This document shows positions 16,923 through 26,649 of a DNA stretch of 64,000 nucleotides, piece after piece. The notes below the pieces were generated by a model. That model had not been told where the DNA came from. It was given only the letters and a program-made list of their open reading frames with translations, and searched no databases. The translations under genes were made by a program, and so were the position numbers. How positions within the stretch are numbered: position 1 is the stretch's first letter; each line of letters starts with the position of its first letter. Where the stretch lies: NCBI GenBank assembly GCA_035275405.1, contig DATEMU010000015.1:620001-684000 (forward strand), given 5' to 3'. The DNA is from Phycisphaerae bacterium (GTDB lineage Bacteria; Planctomycetota; Phycisphaerae; UBA1845; UTPLA1).

Positions 16923-17369
16923 ATGGACGATTCCCGCCAAAGAATTGACCCCGACGGCAAATACGGGGCCGACGTACTTCGAACTTTCGAGGCCTTTGCT
17001 CTGACTGTCTTGGATAAGTTTCCGGGAGCAGTTGTCGAGCGCACCCGCGATTTGATTCAGATCGGTAAACCTGATGACGATCGCGCAGTGGTGGTTCTCA
17101 TCACGCCCGAGGCGATCGAGATCCGGCTACCCACGCTGGAATGGCCCCATCCCCATGTCCCTGCACCAAGTAGCCGCCTGTGGAAGCGGTTGAATTGGGA
17201 GGGCCTGACGGACAAGCGGCTAACACGGCTTCTCGAAGAGGCTGCGGCGGCTCGAGCGGCCGAATTCGCAACATGCCGCTTCTGCGGAGAGTCCTTTCCG
17301 CCCGAAAGCCGCGACGGAGCCGACGTTTGTCACGGCTGCGCGGAGGAACACCTCGGAGTCGTTCACTAG
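16923..17369 (+). CDS. Hypothetical protein with C-terminal zinc ribbon
   Basis: 148 residues. The N-terminal ~100 residues are mixed alpha/beta (LTVLDKFPGAVVERTRDLIQ, VVVLITPEAIEIRLP). The C-terminus has CRFCGE...CHGCAE, a four-cysteine zinc knuckle. The function is unknown; a nucleic-acid or protein-binding role would be a guess. It ends directly beside the next plus-strand gene. Confidence 0.6.
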   Translation: MDDSRQRIDPDGKYGADVLRTFEAFALTVLDKFPGAVVERTRDLIQIGKPDDDRAVVVLITPEAIEIRLPTLEWPHPHVPAPSSRLWKRLNWEGLTDKRLTRLLEEAAAARAAEFATCRFCGESFPPESRDGADVCHGCAEEHLGVVH

Positions 17370-17477
17370 GTGGTGATTTGGAGAAATCGAATCGTATCGC
17401 CGGTCGCGGCTGCAGATGCCATGCTGCCGGACCCGCTGCCTAACCGCCGCCCGAAGGGTTTCAGACGGAGAAAAATA

Positions 17478-17816
17478 ATGCGAAGAACACAGGGACGAAA
17501 CACGTACTACTTGGCGTTTTGCCTGAAGGATGGGACAGTGACCTCCGCCCTGCCCATGAGAAAGCCCGCCAAGCGGATCATGAAACATGATCACATGAAG
17601 TTGGATGCTGACAACGTCTGCAAAGAGCACGTCAGCTCGGGCAAGGAGCTGCTCATGCTTCCGGTCGAAAAGCGGGTCCGGTTCCTCGACATCATCGCAA
17701 CGAGCCTGAACACCCGTCGAGCACTTCGCCAGATCGTCTTACCGCGGCTTGCAGCGATCGAAGGGCAGCTGGCATCAATCCATGCCGCCATCACGGCGAT
17801 GAAAACGCGAGCGTAG
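17478..17816 (+). CDS. Hypothetical basic protein
   Basis: 112 residues from the ATG at 17478 with GGAGAAAA upstream; the in-frame extension to 17370 has no ribosome site and abuts the previous stop. It contains VCKEHVSSGKELLMLPVEKRVRFLDII and a C-terminal helix. Its last 42 bases overlap the convergent HD-domain gene. No family recognised. Confidence 0.55.
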   Translation: MRRTQGRNTYYLAFCLKDGTVTSALPMRKPAKRIMKHDHMKLDADNVCKEHVSSGKELLMLPVEKRVRFLDIIATSLNTRRALRQIVLPRLAAIEGQLASIHAAITAMKTRA

Positions 17817-18335
17817 CCCCTGATTCGCAATCCTCCCTTGGATGGCGGCTTCCAACGAGTTCCCTGACGGTGGTATGGGACGGAGCGCCTCGAGTAATTC
17901 CACCGTCGCGTTGAGGTAGCGATTTTGCTTTTCGAAGGGCCAGGCGGATCCCATCTCCGTCAGATTGTGGAGCCGGTCCGCGAGTTTGATCACCTTGGCG
18001 GAATCCGACATGCAAGGGGCCTTCGAAAGCAAGGCTGCGTGTTTTTGGTGAAACGGCGTTTTCGACGGATGTTTGTTCGTCAATTCATCGACGAGCCCGG
18101 TCACGATTTGGCCGAACTCCCGATGAAGAGTTTCCCGCGATATATCCGTATCTTCCAGCACGTCGTGCAGATACGCCGCAGCGAGAACATTCGGATCGCA
18201 AATACCATTACCTTGCAGCAGCTTCACGACAGCCTCGGGATGGGTGTGATAGGGACGGCCATCGTCCCGTTTCTGTTCCCTGTGGGCGTTGACACAAAAA
18301 GCCCACGCCTGTCGAACAATCTTATCTTCCGGCAT
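17775..18335 (-). CDS. HD-domain phosphohydrolase, SpoT/MESH1-like
   Basis: 186 residues covering only the hydrolase domain of RelA/SpoT proteins: GRPYHTHPEAV, LAAAYLHDVLEDT and VIKLADRLHNL supply the H...HD...D metal ligands and the surrounding signature of (p)ppGpp hydrolases. There is no synthetase, TGS or ACT domain, so it resembles a small alarmone hydrolase. Such enzymes hydrolyse ppGpp or NADPH-like substrates; which applies here is not visible. It stands alone, 36 bases downstream of the defence island helicase on the same strand. Confidence 0.82.
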   Translation of the reverse strand: MPEDKIVRQAWAFCVNAHREQKRDDGRPYHTHPEAVVKLLQGNGICDPNVLAAAYLHDVLEDTDISRETLHREFGQIVTGLVDELTNKHPSKTPFHQKHAALLSKAPCMSDSAKVIKLADRLHNLTEMGSAWPFEKQNRYLNATVELLEALRPIPPSGNSLEAAIQGRIANQGLRSRFHRRDGGMD

Positions 18336-18370
18336 TTTATTACCTCAAGGCGTGCCAACAATCCGCGCGA

Positions 18371-21300
18371 TTACAAAGCTCCATGATCAAGAGCGATTGT
18401 GCTCGCGTGGCTTTCGGCGATCTGAGCGACGGTGCTTATTGACCTGCCTGCTTCCAGTGGCCGATCCGTTTGTGAGCCATTACGCGGCGGCTCGAGATCG
18501 ATGCGCAGCTCGCGGACGCACTGTTCGACGACCTCCGGCGGCAGCCGCGTTTGAAGATACTTGACCAATTCGTCTTGGCGCGGCTGCCCGAAGACCATGC
18601 GGTAGATCGCCAACGCGCTCCGCAAGCTGTTGAGGCGGTCGGCATCGCGGCTCAGCGGAAGGGCCGGCACGTAGCGATCGATCGAGGCTCCTGACTCGCA
18701 GGGAAAAACCCAAAAAGGAACCAATTCGTTCATATCGCCTGACGATTCGACAGCGGCCCGGTCGAACGCGGCGGCCCACGGATCGGTAAGAAGCTCGCTT
18801 TGTGGGGCTCCGTATTTCTTGGCCACGTTTTTTCGAATCGCATGCCCCTTAAAGCGGTGGATGCGCCCTTCGCGCTGCTCCAAATCGACGGGGTTGCTGG
18901 GGAGATTCCAGTGCACGACCGCGTGGCAGTAATGATGAAAATCAAGCCCTTCCTGTCCAACCGAGGTCGTCGCCAGGACAAATGGCCAGAACGGCGAGTT
19001 GAAGGCGGCCCTCACCTGTTCGGCGCGGTTCACCTCGCCCTCCGCATCGGACTGATCCTGACCAAACCGCGCCGCGAACCGCGAGCGCATCCGATGGGCA
19101 TCAAGGCGTAGCATATTGTCGCGAGCGTTCACGGCGATCTCATCAACGCCGACCGTCGCGGAACGCAGGCCGAGCGCCGTGACGATTGCCTCGCCAATCT
19201 GTCCGGCGACATCCGTCCCATCTTGTGAACTGACGCCCAGATTATCACGAAGCACGTGGGCGTATTCGTCCAGGACGGCCTGCAGGCCACCGTCGATGGC
19301 ATATTCGACAACCCGGCGCCAATAGGGCTCCTCGCGGTTGAGCCCGCGAATCAGCGCGATAACCTCAGGCAGGTTGAAGAGGTTGCGAAACCGCCAGGCC
19401 ACACGGCCCGCGGCCAGCCGGACTTGCGGATCGGTAATGCTCCCGGGGGCAGAAACGCGCGCAAGGGACCGCAGCGCCACGACGGCGGGGTTTCCGAATA
19501 CCGCTTCCGCCAGCACCGCCACAAGATCCGGGGGCGGCTGCCCGAGCGCGTGGGCGCCGATGTCCTTCATATCCTCGAAAAGTTGGCGGGCCTGGTCCAC
19601 ATGCGCCGCCCACGCGGACTCCGCCTCCAATTCGCCATCGGCGTCCACGCGATCCTCTTCACCCGACCACTCCTTCGATAGTTTAGGGTACCGCCAGAAT
19701 TGGTCACTGGCCTCTCGTTCCTGTACCAGATCGAGGAGGATCGGGGCCGCCCAATACCAGGATTCGTCAATCTCCGATCCAGCGGCCCATCGAGTAACGA
19801 GGGCATCCACCAGGGGTCCAAGCCGCGTCTGGGCATAGTCCAACAGATCCTCGACGGTCGGAAGATTCGCATCGCTGATACTCAGGGCGGCGGGGTCCAG
19901 GAGGCGTGCCAGCGTGAGGGAGGGATAGATCAATCCCAGGACCGGCATGCCGGTGAGCCGCCCTTCCGCGCGCGAAAACCGCAAGAGGGCAGTGATTTTC
20001 TTGCGACCGTCGGTGGAATTCGCGATCGTCATCGACCCATCAGGCCCGAGGTAGGTGAGTCCAACCGCCCGGCGTTCGGCCTCGTGGCTTAGGAGGGCGG
20101 CGATCACCTTGGGAACGACCTTCCAGGACGAAAACACCAGGCGTTTGGTGACGAGGACAGGATCGATGCCCGCAAAAACTCCGCCCGGCTCGTAATAGGG
20201 CAGGCTGGGCGGCAGCCACAATAGCTTCCAGAGGTCTCGGCCGACGGTCTCGGCGATCAATGATCGCAGGCGGGCGTTGCCCGGATCGATCTGGGAATAC
20301 GCCAGAACGTCAGCCCAGGGAAGCAGACAGGACGGCCGGCCGTCGAGCGCCTTCATCACCGCAGAGTCGGTGCCGTTTCCGGCTGCGTCGCGGAGTCCTT
20401 TCTTGAGTTCGTAGTCGTCCATGAAGTTCAGCAGATAGGGCGCCGACTTCCAGTATTCGACGATGTCGCCGTGATCCAGGGCCCGCGCCACCCGGGACAG
20501 GGTCACATACTGCCGGACATCCGATTCTCGCAGTTGCAGGTCTGGTGATGGGCGCTCTTTGAGCATGCCGCTGCGATCGTGCGTGGCGGCCAACCGCTCC
20601 GTGCGGGCCATCACGCGCCGCAGACGCACTTCCAGTTCGTTCTTGAGTCGCCGAAGTTCCTCCATCGACCCATCCGCCAGACGCATCATGGCGGCGCGGT
20701 AGTCCTTGAGCAGACTCCGCAACGAAGAGATATCCGCGGCCTGTTGGCGAACCAAGAAATCGTAGGTGGCAACAAAATCCTCGTAATGGTCGTTCTCGCC
20801 GCTCTCTTCCTCATGCGCGAGGGTGTACATCTTGTAGGGAGTGGCGGAGAGCAAGAGGACCCGCACGGCCTCCGCTCGGCCCTCGCGCTCGTCGGCATAT
20901 TGCAGGAGCGACTGGGCGAGCTCGGCCTCATCGTTCTTGGGGTCCAGGAGATGCTTGAACCGCTGGAACTCATCGAGGATCACCAGATCTGGACGCAGCG
21001 CTTGGATGCACGTCCGCCCGAGGGCAGCGCGCAATTCACCGATCAATTCCCGGCGTGCCTGATGCTGGTCATCGTCCAGCCTGGAGTCCCGCCGGGGCAG
21101 CAAGTCACAGAGTTCGAGGAAACGGCCTTGTAGATCGGGTTTGCCGGCGGCGCGGTCACCCGAGGCTTTCGCATCAAGGTCCTTCAGGAACATCTCGTGT
21201 AGTCCACGATCGATTTGCTGATCGGGTAACCACTCGCGCAAACGCCTATCAAACCGATCAGCGGAAACGTAGCCGCGCAGCACATTCGCACTTCGGCCTT

Positions 21301-21778
21301 CGTGGAGGTTCCAATGGTCGCGAAGCATGGCCCATAAGAGAGCCCGCTCCTTGGCCATTCCCATGCCGCCGCTGGGTTCCAGTGACGTCCCCGGCGTCAT
21401 CGATACGTAGTTCACGCGGCAGTCGGCCAAGTCATGGAGCTGGATTGGCAGGAGGGTGGCCCGCGTCGCTCGGGCGAAATCGTGGCCGGGGTCCAACCGT
21501 AATTTGTTGATGTTTTGTCGGGCGATGTCGGCGTTGGAGCAAACGTAGATGACATCCACTCGTTCGACATGATCCCACAAGTGCGCCACCGCCCGTGCGA
21601 TCACTCCGCGGGCGACCAGCGTCTTGCCCAGGCCGACCTCGTCGGCCACGAGGAATCGATGCGTGGAGTCGTCGTCGAGATACAGGCGCCGGAAGGCATA
21701 ATCGACCGTTCGCCGTTGAAAGTCCTTGAGTCCCTTCAACGCCAGGTCCACATCGGGCTTTTGTGCGGCGAGACCCAT
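18371..21778 (-). CDS. Large SNF2-like superfamily 2 helicase of a defence operon
   Basis: 1135 residues. Helicase motifs: Walker A ADEVGLGKT at 45-53, Walker B-type LVILDEFQRF near 268, motif III LLLSATPYKMY near 306, and in the C-terminal half TTSVGQEGLDFH (motif V) and QREGRIHRFKGH (motif VI). A large divergent insertion (residues ~350-850) separates the two lobes. The start codon overlaps the stop of the phospholipase-D-like gene by one base (TAATG), showing coupling. Together with that gene and the DUF6361-like gene it forms a three-gene module beside a type I restriction system, so antiphage defence is inferred. Confidence 0.88.
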   Translation of the reverse strand: MGLAAQKPDVDLALKGLKDFQRRTVDYAFRRLYLDDDSTHRFLVADEVGLGKTLVARGVIARAVAHLWDHVERVDVIYVCSNADIARQNINKLRLDPGHDFARATRATLLPIQLHDLADCRVNYVSMTPGTSLEPSGGMGMAKERALLWAMLRDHWNLHEGRSANVLRGYVSADRFDRRLREWLPDQQIDRGLHEMFLKDLDAKASGDRAAGKPDLQGRFLELCDLLPRRDSRLDDDQHQARRELIGELRAALGRTCIQALRPDLVILDEFQRFKHLLDPKNDEAELAQSLLQYADEREGRAEAVRVLLLSATPYKMYTLAHEEESGENDHYEDFVATYDFLVRQQAADISSLRSLLKDYRAAMMRLADGSMEELRRLKNELEVRLRRVMARTERLAATHDRSGMLKERPSPDLQLRESDVRQYVTLSRVARALDHGDIVEYWKSAPYLLNFMDDYELKKGLRDAAGNGTDSAVMKALDGRPSCLLPWADVLAYSQIDPGNARLRSLIAETVGRDLWKLLWLPPSLPYYEPGGVFAGIDPVLVTKRLVFSSWKVVPKVIAALLSHEAERRAVGLTYLGPDGSMTIANSTDGRKKITALLRFSRAEGRLTGMPVLGLIYPSLTLARLLDPAALSISDANLPTVEDLLDYAQTRLGPLVDALVTRWAAGSEIDESWYWAAPILLDLVQEREASDQFWRYPKLSKEWSGEEDRVDADGELEAESAWAAHVDQARQLFEDMKDIGAHALGQPPPDLVAVLAEAVFGNPAVVALRSLARVSAPGSITDPQVRLAAGRVAWRFRNLFNLPEVIALIRGLNREEPYWRRVVEYAIDGGLQAVLDEYAHVLRDNLGVSSQDGTDVAGQIGEAIVTALGLRSATVGVDEIAVNARDNMLRLDAHRMRSRFAARFGQDQSDAEGEVNRAEQVRAAFNSPFWPFVLATTSVGQEGLDFHHYCHAVVHWNLPSNPVDLEQREGRIHRFKGHAIRKNVAKKYGAPQSELLTDPWAAAFDRAAVESSGDMNELVPFWVFPCESGASIDRYVPALPLSRDADRLNSLRSALAIYRMVFGQPRQDELVKYLQTRLPPEVVEQCVRELRIDLEPPRNGSQTDRPLEAGRSISTVAQIAESHASTIALDHGAL

Positions 21779-23679
21779 TATGCCTCCCCCACAGTGACGG
21801 TCGGTCGATGGACGCGGCGGATGGGGTCCCAGACCAACTCGAAATCCGCCGGCAGAATTGACATTCCTTCCGGCGTCCGTCGGAGATCTTCAATGAGCCG
21901 ATGAACATGCTCCAACTTTTCGGGGCTGCGATCCAAGGCCCGGAGCAGGTGCTCCAGCAAGGGAAGTAAGTCGTCAGACCTTCGGGACGAACCGTTATTC
22001 GGATCGATAATGAAATCTTTCATCTCTCCGAAAAGCCGCTCGGGGTCATCCGCAAGCATCATCAGGAGCAGCCGCAGCAAGGTGCGCGAGTCCTTGAGCA
22101 AATCCCGGAGCAGTCGATCCTGCCGATCGGTCGGCGCGCCGACCAAGGGTAGATTCAATACAAACCGGACCCGCTGCTCCGCCTGGCGAACGCGGGCCAC
22201 GATTTCAAAAGCCACGAAGGATGAAATCGACTCCGACGCATGCGGACCGAAACGCAGTTGGAGCGGGCAATCTCCCTCTATCGATTTTGCGTCAGCGGCG
22301 GGCAGCATCACCGGTCGGCAGCGGACCGAGACATTCTCGGGAATGGACACCGAGGTCGTCGATTCGATCTGCGTGGTAAAGCTTCCGTCGCACTGGTCGA
22401 TCCGCGCCGTCAGCGTCAGGGCGGCAAGGCTTTGGCGGGCCTGCTCCGCGGCGTTTTCCGCGGCCAGGGCATCCGCATCCACTTTCAGCCGATCCTCGCT
22501 GGGTTCAAACGGCGCCAGGATGCGTCGCAGGTTGGTCTTTTTCTCCTCTTCACTAATCGTCGCGTCGATGCCGAGCTTGCTTTTCTTGCCCACCAGCTCC
22601 ACGAGGAATTCGACATTCCCCCCGAAGGCGGCGGTCGTGGCATTCGCCGAGCCGGTCCAGACATGGGCATCCCAGCCGGCATCCGCAACAAAGACCTTGG
22701 CGTGCAGGCCCACAAGCACCTCGGGAGTTGGCTCATCGGCGTCGGCTTCAATGTCCACGGGCTGGACCTCAAGTGCGTCTTCCAAGGTGAAGCACGTCCA
22801 CCGATTACGGAGGGCGGAAGAAGGTAGCGCGCAAAGTGACTCCAGTCTGGAGACCAAAAATCGCTCCGCTTCTGAACTACCGATCCGGTCGAGTAGGTCA
22901 TCGGACACGAACGGCGAAATGACTAACAGTCGATTCATCCGCTTAGCAAACGGCCACGCCGGCTTCCCGTTGTGCCCCATCGGCCAAAAGCGGATTTCCT
23001 CAACTTCGTCGGGCAATTCCCACCGAACGAATCCGATCTCCTGCTCGATCTGCCGTAGATCGCTTTGGGCCTGCTTACCCACGGCCCGTAACGCCATCGA
23101 TTGCAAGGCGGACACGAATTCGGTCAGCGGACGGTTCTCGCCAAACCCTCGGGCCCGATCGGTGAGTTCCCCATCGAGTAGCAGGACCGTATCCCACGAC
23201 CGGTCGAAGGTGAGATTGCGACTAAGGCACACGAAACGGTATTTGACGGGACCGGCGGCCGACCGATAGCGAATGATCCACACCTTGGGATGAAAAGCGG
23301 CTTGCCGACCGTCGTGGCACGCGGGCGCCTGGGCCTCGATAACCGACTGTTCCAAGTAGGCCAGCAAACGCTGGTGCGCCGGCGGAATCGTGATCTGGCC
23401 GGCCTGACAGAAAAGGTGAATGCGATCGGCGCAGCGCCGCAAGGATTCCAGGAGCGCCAGGGGATCCGCGGTCGGCGACCCGGGGCCGGCGGCCAATTCG
23501 CCGTCACTTCGTTGCCAGTCGAACATGGCGAAGGCCAGCGGTGTGGTCAGCAGGGCGATGAGGTCGAGCGAATACGTCGTTCCGATCGCACAGTCGAAGC
23601 CGTACCCCTCGGGTGGCCGCAGGGTGGACAGCAGAAGTTGTCGGCCCCGCGGATCAAGCATGCGCAGTCTCCGTTTCAA
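21778..23679 (-). CDS. Phospholipase-D-like (HKD) protein of the defence operon
   Basis: 633 residues. Two HKD-like halves are visible: HPKVWIIRY near residue 130 followed by CLSRNLT, and GLHAKVFVAD followed by WTGSANAT near residue 325. These are the HxK...SxN catalytic pairs of the PLD superfamily, whose members cut phosphodiesters, including DNA in several defence systems. The C-terminal half is uncharacterised. It overlaps the upstream DUF6361-like gene by 26 bases and the helicase by one base, so all three are tightly coupled. Confidence 0.82.
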   Translation of the reverse strand: MKRRLRMLDPRGRQLLLSTLRPPEGYGFDCAIGTTYSLDLIALLTTPLAFAMFDWQRSDGELAAGPGSPTADPLALLESLRRCADRIHLFCQAGQITIPPAHQRLLAYLEQSVIEAQAPACHDGRQAAFHPKVWIIRYRSAAGPVKYRFVCLSRNLTFDRSWDTVLLLDGELTDRARGFGENRPLTEFVSALQSMALRAVGKQAQSDLRQIEQEIGFVRWELPDEVEEIRFWPMGHNGKPAWPFAKRMNRLLVISPFVSDDLLDRIGSSEAERFLVSRLESLCALPSSALRNRWTCFTLEDALEVQPVDIEADADEPTPEVLVGLHAKVFVADAGWDAHVWTGSANATTAAFGGNVEFLVELVGKKSKLGIDATISEEEKKTNLRRILAPFEPSEDRLKVDADALAAENAAEQARQSLAALTLTARIDQCDGSFTTQIESTTSVSIPENVSVRCRPVMLPAADAKSIEGDCPLQLRFGPHASESISSFVAFEIVARVRQAEQRVRFVLNLPLVGAPTDRQDRLLRDLLKDSRTLLRLLLMMLADDPERLFGEMKDFIIDPNNGSSRRSDDLLPLLEHLLRALDRSPEKLEHVHRLIEDLRRTPEGMSILPADFELVWDPIRRVHRPTVTVGEA

Positions 23680-24898
23680 ACGTGAGGCCTCGCAATCCTC
23701 GAATGATGTCGTTCAGGATGATCTGGGTTTGGCGCCAGCGGAAATCCATCGGCCGACCACTGCCATCGCCCTGCCAGCAATCCCGGGCGCGGGTATTCTC
23801 GGGTCGGAGGCGCGCCCGGCCGCCCTTGAGTTGACCCTCCCGTTGGACGATCAACTTTCGGACCTCGGCGTTGTCCCACACCGGCGGCTCCGAACCGGGC
23901 GCCATGGCGATTTCGATCCAACGTTCCGCGAAATCGCGGGTCCGGTGCGAGATTCGAGGGTTGAGCTTTTGCAGGAGGGACCAAAACTCGGCCCGATTCC
24001 AGCGGGAGAGGACCAATCGGTCGGCCTCCAGGACCTGCCGCCACTTTAACAAATGGTCGGTCGCCCTCCCGACGACCTCGTCGTTGTTTTTCATAGCACC
24101 GACCATGCGCGCGTAGAGCAATGGCCCGCCCCACGCACACAGCGAGAAGCAGCGAGCGTGCTCCACCAAGCTCCCAATGTCGCGTGGGAGTTCCGAACGA
24201 AGGGGATGCTCCCACACGTAATCGACCTCCGAGGTACTGGCCGACCGCGTCACAAGATGTTCCAGGAGCGAGCCTGGGCATGACGCCTGAATGCGATCTG
24301 CAAGAAACTCCGCCTCCTCGAACGTGAGTTCGAACTCGGTTTTCGTTAATAGCTCCTCGGGCGCTGGCGGAAGTGATGGATGCCAGGACCGTGATCCATT
24401 CTCGACGGGTTCCCGATCATCCGTGAAGACCGGTTGGAAGGAGCCCAAGCGTTCTTTCGCTAGGCGACGAACATATTGTTCGATCGATCCCGCAAAGACA
24501 CGGATTCCCCAGCGCTGGAGACCGCCCCAATAGACACTGCTGGGCATGCGCCTCAGCGTACCCTTGGCTTCGCGGCCAATGATACCGTCGTCGTCGCCGG
24601 CCCCTTCCAACAGAGCGTTAATCAGCCTGGTCTCACGTTTCCGGACAGTCTTGGCCACATCAGCCAGCGGACCGCGAGCCGACTCGCAACTTCGCATGAT
24701 CCACGGTACGAAGAGGAAATACCGCGCCCGCGTCTGAATAGTGGAGGTGCCGGGAAACAGGCCGTCGGCAAGCGCATCGCGAATCGGCGCAAAGCCGAGT
24801 TCATCGACCGTGCCTTGTTCGCGAAAGAGATCGATGACCTCCATCGCCTTCTGGCGATCTGATTCCGCGAAGTCCAGCCATGCAAAGGTCGAAGGCAT
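23654..24898 (-). CDS. DUF6361-like defence-associated protein
   Basis: 414 residues from the ATG at 24898, which gives an N-terminus STFAWLDFAESDRQKAM; the frame is open to 25063 but that extension looks unlike protein. DELGFAPIRDALADGLFPGTS and TRARYFLFVPW match, from memory, the signature of the DUF6361 family, whose biochemical role is unknown. It is first of the overlapping DUF6361-PLD-helicase trio, about 250 bases downstream of hsdM. Family membership should be confirmed by a profile search. Confidence 0.75.
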   Translation of the reverse strand: MPSTFAWLDFAESDRQKAMEVIDLFREQGTVDELGFAPIRDALADGLFPGTSTIQTRARYFLFVPWIMRSCESARGPLADVAKTVRKRETRLINALLEGAGDDDGIIGREAKGTLRRMPSSVYWGGLQRWGIRVFAGSIEQYVRRLAKERLGSFQPVFTDDREPVENGSRSWHPSLPPAPEELLTKTEFELTFEEAEFLADRIQASCPGSLLEHLVTRSASTSEVDYVWEHPLRSELPRDIGSLVEHARCFSLCAWGGPLLYARMVGAMKNNDEVVGRATDHLLKWRQVLEADRLVLSRWNRAEFWSLLQKLNPRISHRTRDFAERWIEIAMAPGSEPPVWDNAEVRKLIVQREGQLKGGRARLRPENTRARDCWQGDGSGRPMDFRWRQTQIILNDIIRGLRGLTFETETAHA

Positions 24899-25145
24899 CG
24901 AACAGGCCCGAGGGTCAAGTAATTCGCTAAGCTCCGAGCCATTGACGAGGCGAGCACCGCGGCCGGAAGCGCTAACATGGCGCCTAAGAAGGAGTTGATT
25001 ATACCATATTCGCCTATGCATTTCGCCGACGATGGCGATTCCGCCGGCGACTTCCGCGGACAAAGGGCCGCCCTCCTACTTTGAAATAACCTTCTGGTTC
25101 GGCGTATCGTATTGGTGTACTGACAGCGGCAACGACGAAAGATGA

Positions 25146-26639
25146 TCAAGGCGACCCCTTGAGATCGCCGGCAATTTCTGAGAATCGTTCGACGGCGTCC
25201 TGCAGGTCTTCAACGATCTCGGCGGCCAAGACGTCGGGCTCGGGCAGGTCGTCGCCGTCCTCGAGCGACTTGTCCTTGAGCCAGAAGATGTCCAGGTTCG
25301 CCTTGTCGCGCTTGATCAGTTCGTCATACTCGACCGCCCGCCACCGGCCCTCGGCATTCTTTTCGCTCCACGTTTGCCGCCGCTGGTGGCGGCTCTCTGG
25401 GTTGTAGCACTTCACGAATTCGTCCAAGTCCGCACGCTTCAGCGGGCTTTCCTTCAGCGTAAAATGCATGTTCGTCCGCAGGTCGTACACCCACAGCTTC
25501 TTTGTCCACGCTGCCTCCTGCGCCGGCCGGGCGTCGAAAAATAGGACGTTGGCCTTGACGCCTTGCGCATAGAAAATCCCCGTCGGCAGCCGCAGCAGCG
25601 TGTGCACCTCGAATTGCTTTAGCAGGTTCCGCCGAACGGTCTCGCCAGCGCCGCCCTCGAACAACACATTGTCCGGCACGACGATCGCGCAGCGCCCGTT
25701 AATTTTCAGTAGCGTCTTGACGTGCTGTAGGAAGTTTAGCTGCTTGTTCTTCGTCGTTACCCAGAAGTCCTGCCGCTCGTAGGCGTGCTCCTCCTTTTCC
25801 ACGTCACCTTCCTCGTTCACAATGGAAATGCTGCTCTTCTTGCCGAACGGAGGATTCGTCAGCACCAAACTGAACCGCTCGCCGGGGTCGCTGGCCAGAC
25901 TGTCCACGCCGCTTTTGATCGGGCAGGGGTCGGCGTCGATGCCGTGCAGGTACAGGTTCATGATACACAGCCGCGCCGTTGCGGCGACCAGCTCCCACCC
26001 CTTCACGAAGCTTTTCTTCAGGTGCTTCTTGCGGTCCGGGTCGAGGTCCTTGCCGTGGTGATCCACCACGTATTTGTGCGCCGCCAACTGAAATCCGCCC
26101 GTGCCGCAGGCCGGGTCACAGAGCGTGTCCTCCGGCGTCGGCCGCATCACGTCCACAATCGCCTTGATCAGTTCGCGCGGTGTGAAGTATTGCCCCGCGC
26201 CCTTGGGGCTCTCTGCGGCGCTGCGGGCCAAGAGCCCCTCGTAGATGTCGCCCTTCACGTCCGCCTCCATGCGGACCCACTGCTCCGCCCCGATCAGGTC
26301 GACGATCAGCCGCTTAAGCGTGGCCGGGTTCTGGATTTCCATGCGGGCCTTGCGAAAGATCTCGCCCAACATGCCCGGCTTCTTGCCCAGCTCCTCCAGG
26401 ATCGTGCGGTAATGCGTCTCCAGCTCGGCCCCTTCGAGCTTCATCAGGCTTTCCCACGAATACTTCGCGGGCACAATCGCCGGCCGGTTGTAGGGCGGCT
26501 TCGTCATTTCGTCGGCCATCTTGTGGAAGAGCAGAAAGGTGATCTGCTCGGTGTAGGCCATGTAGGATAGGCCGTCGTCGCGCAGGACGTGGGCGTAATT
26601 CCAGGCCTTGTTGACGATTTGGGAGGTGTCGGTGCTCAT
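25146..26639 (-). CDS. hsdM: HsdM, type I restriction-modification adenine methyltransferase
   Basis: 497 residues. The N-terminal helical domain (VNKAWNYAHVLRDDGLSY) is followed by the N6-adenine methyltransferase core with the SAM-binding motif DPACGTGGF near residue 176 and catalytic NPPFG near 264. It methylates adenine in the sequence defined by HsdS. It is separated from hsdR and hsdS by two other genes, and starts 10 bases after the YwgA-like gene. All motifs look intact. Confidence 0.93.
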   Translation of the reverse strand: MSTDTSQIVNKAWNYAHVLRDDGLSYMAYTEQITFLLFHKMADEMTKPPYNRPAIVPAKYSWESLMKLEGAELETHYRTILEELGKKPGMLGEIFRKARMEIQNPATLKRLIVDLIGAEQWVRMEADVKGDIYEGLLARSAAESPKGAGQYFTPRELIKAIVDVMRPTPEDTLCDPACGTGGFQLAAHKYVVDHHGKDLDPDRKKHLKKSFVKGWELVAATARLCIMNLYLHGIDADPCPIKSGVDSLASDPGERFSLVLTNPPFGKKSSISIVNEEGDVEKEEHAYERQDFWVTTKNKQLNFLQHVKTLLKINGRCAIVVPDNVLFEGGAGETVRRNLLKQFEVHTLLRLPTGIFYAQGVKANVLFFDARPAQEAAWTKKLWVYDLRTNMHFTLKESPLKRADLDEFVKCYNPESRHQRRQTWSEKNAEGRWRAVEYDELIKRDKANLDIFWLKDKSLEDGDDLPEPDVLAAEIVEDLQDAVERFSEIAGDLKGSP

Positions 26640-26649
26640 CCAAACGCGC

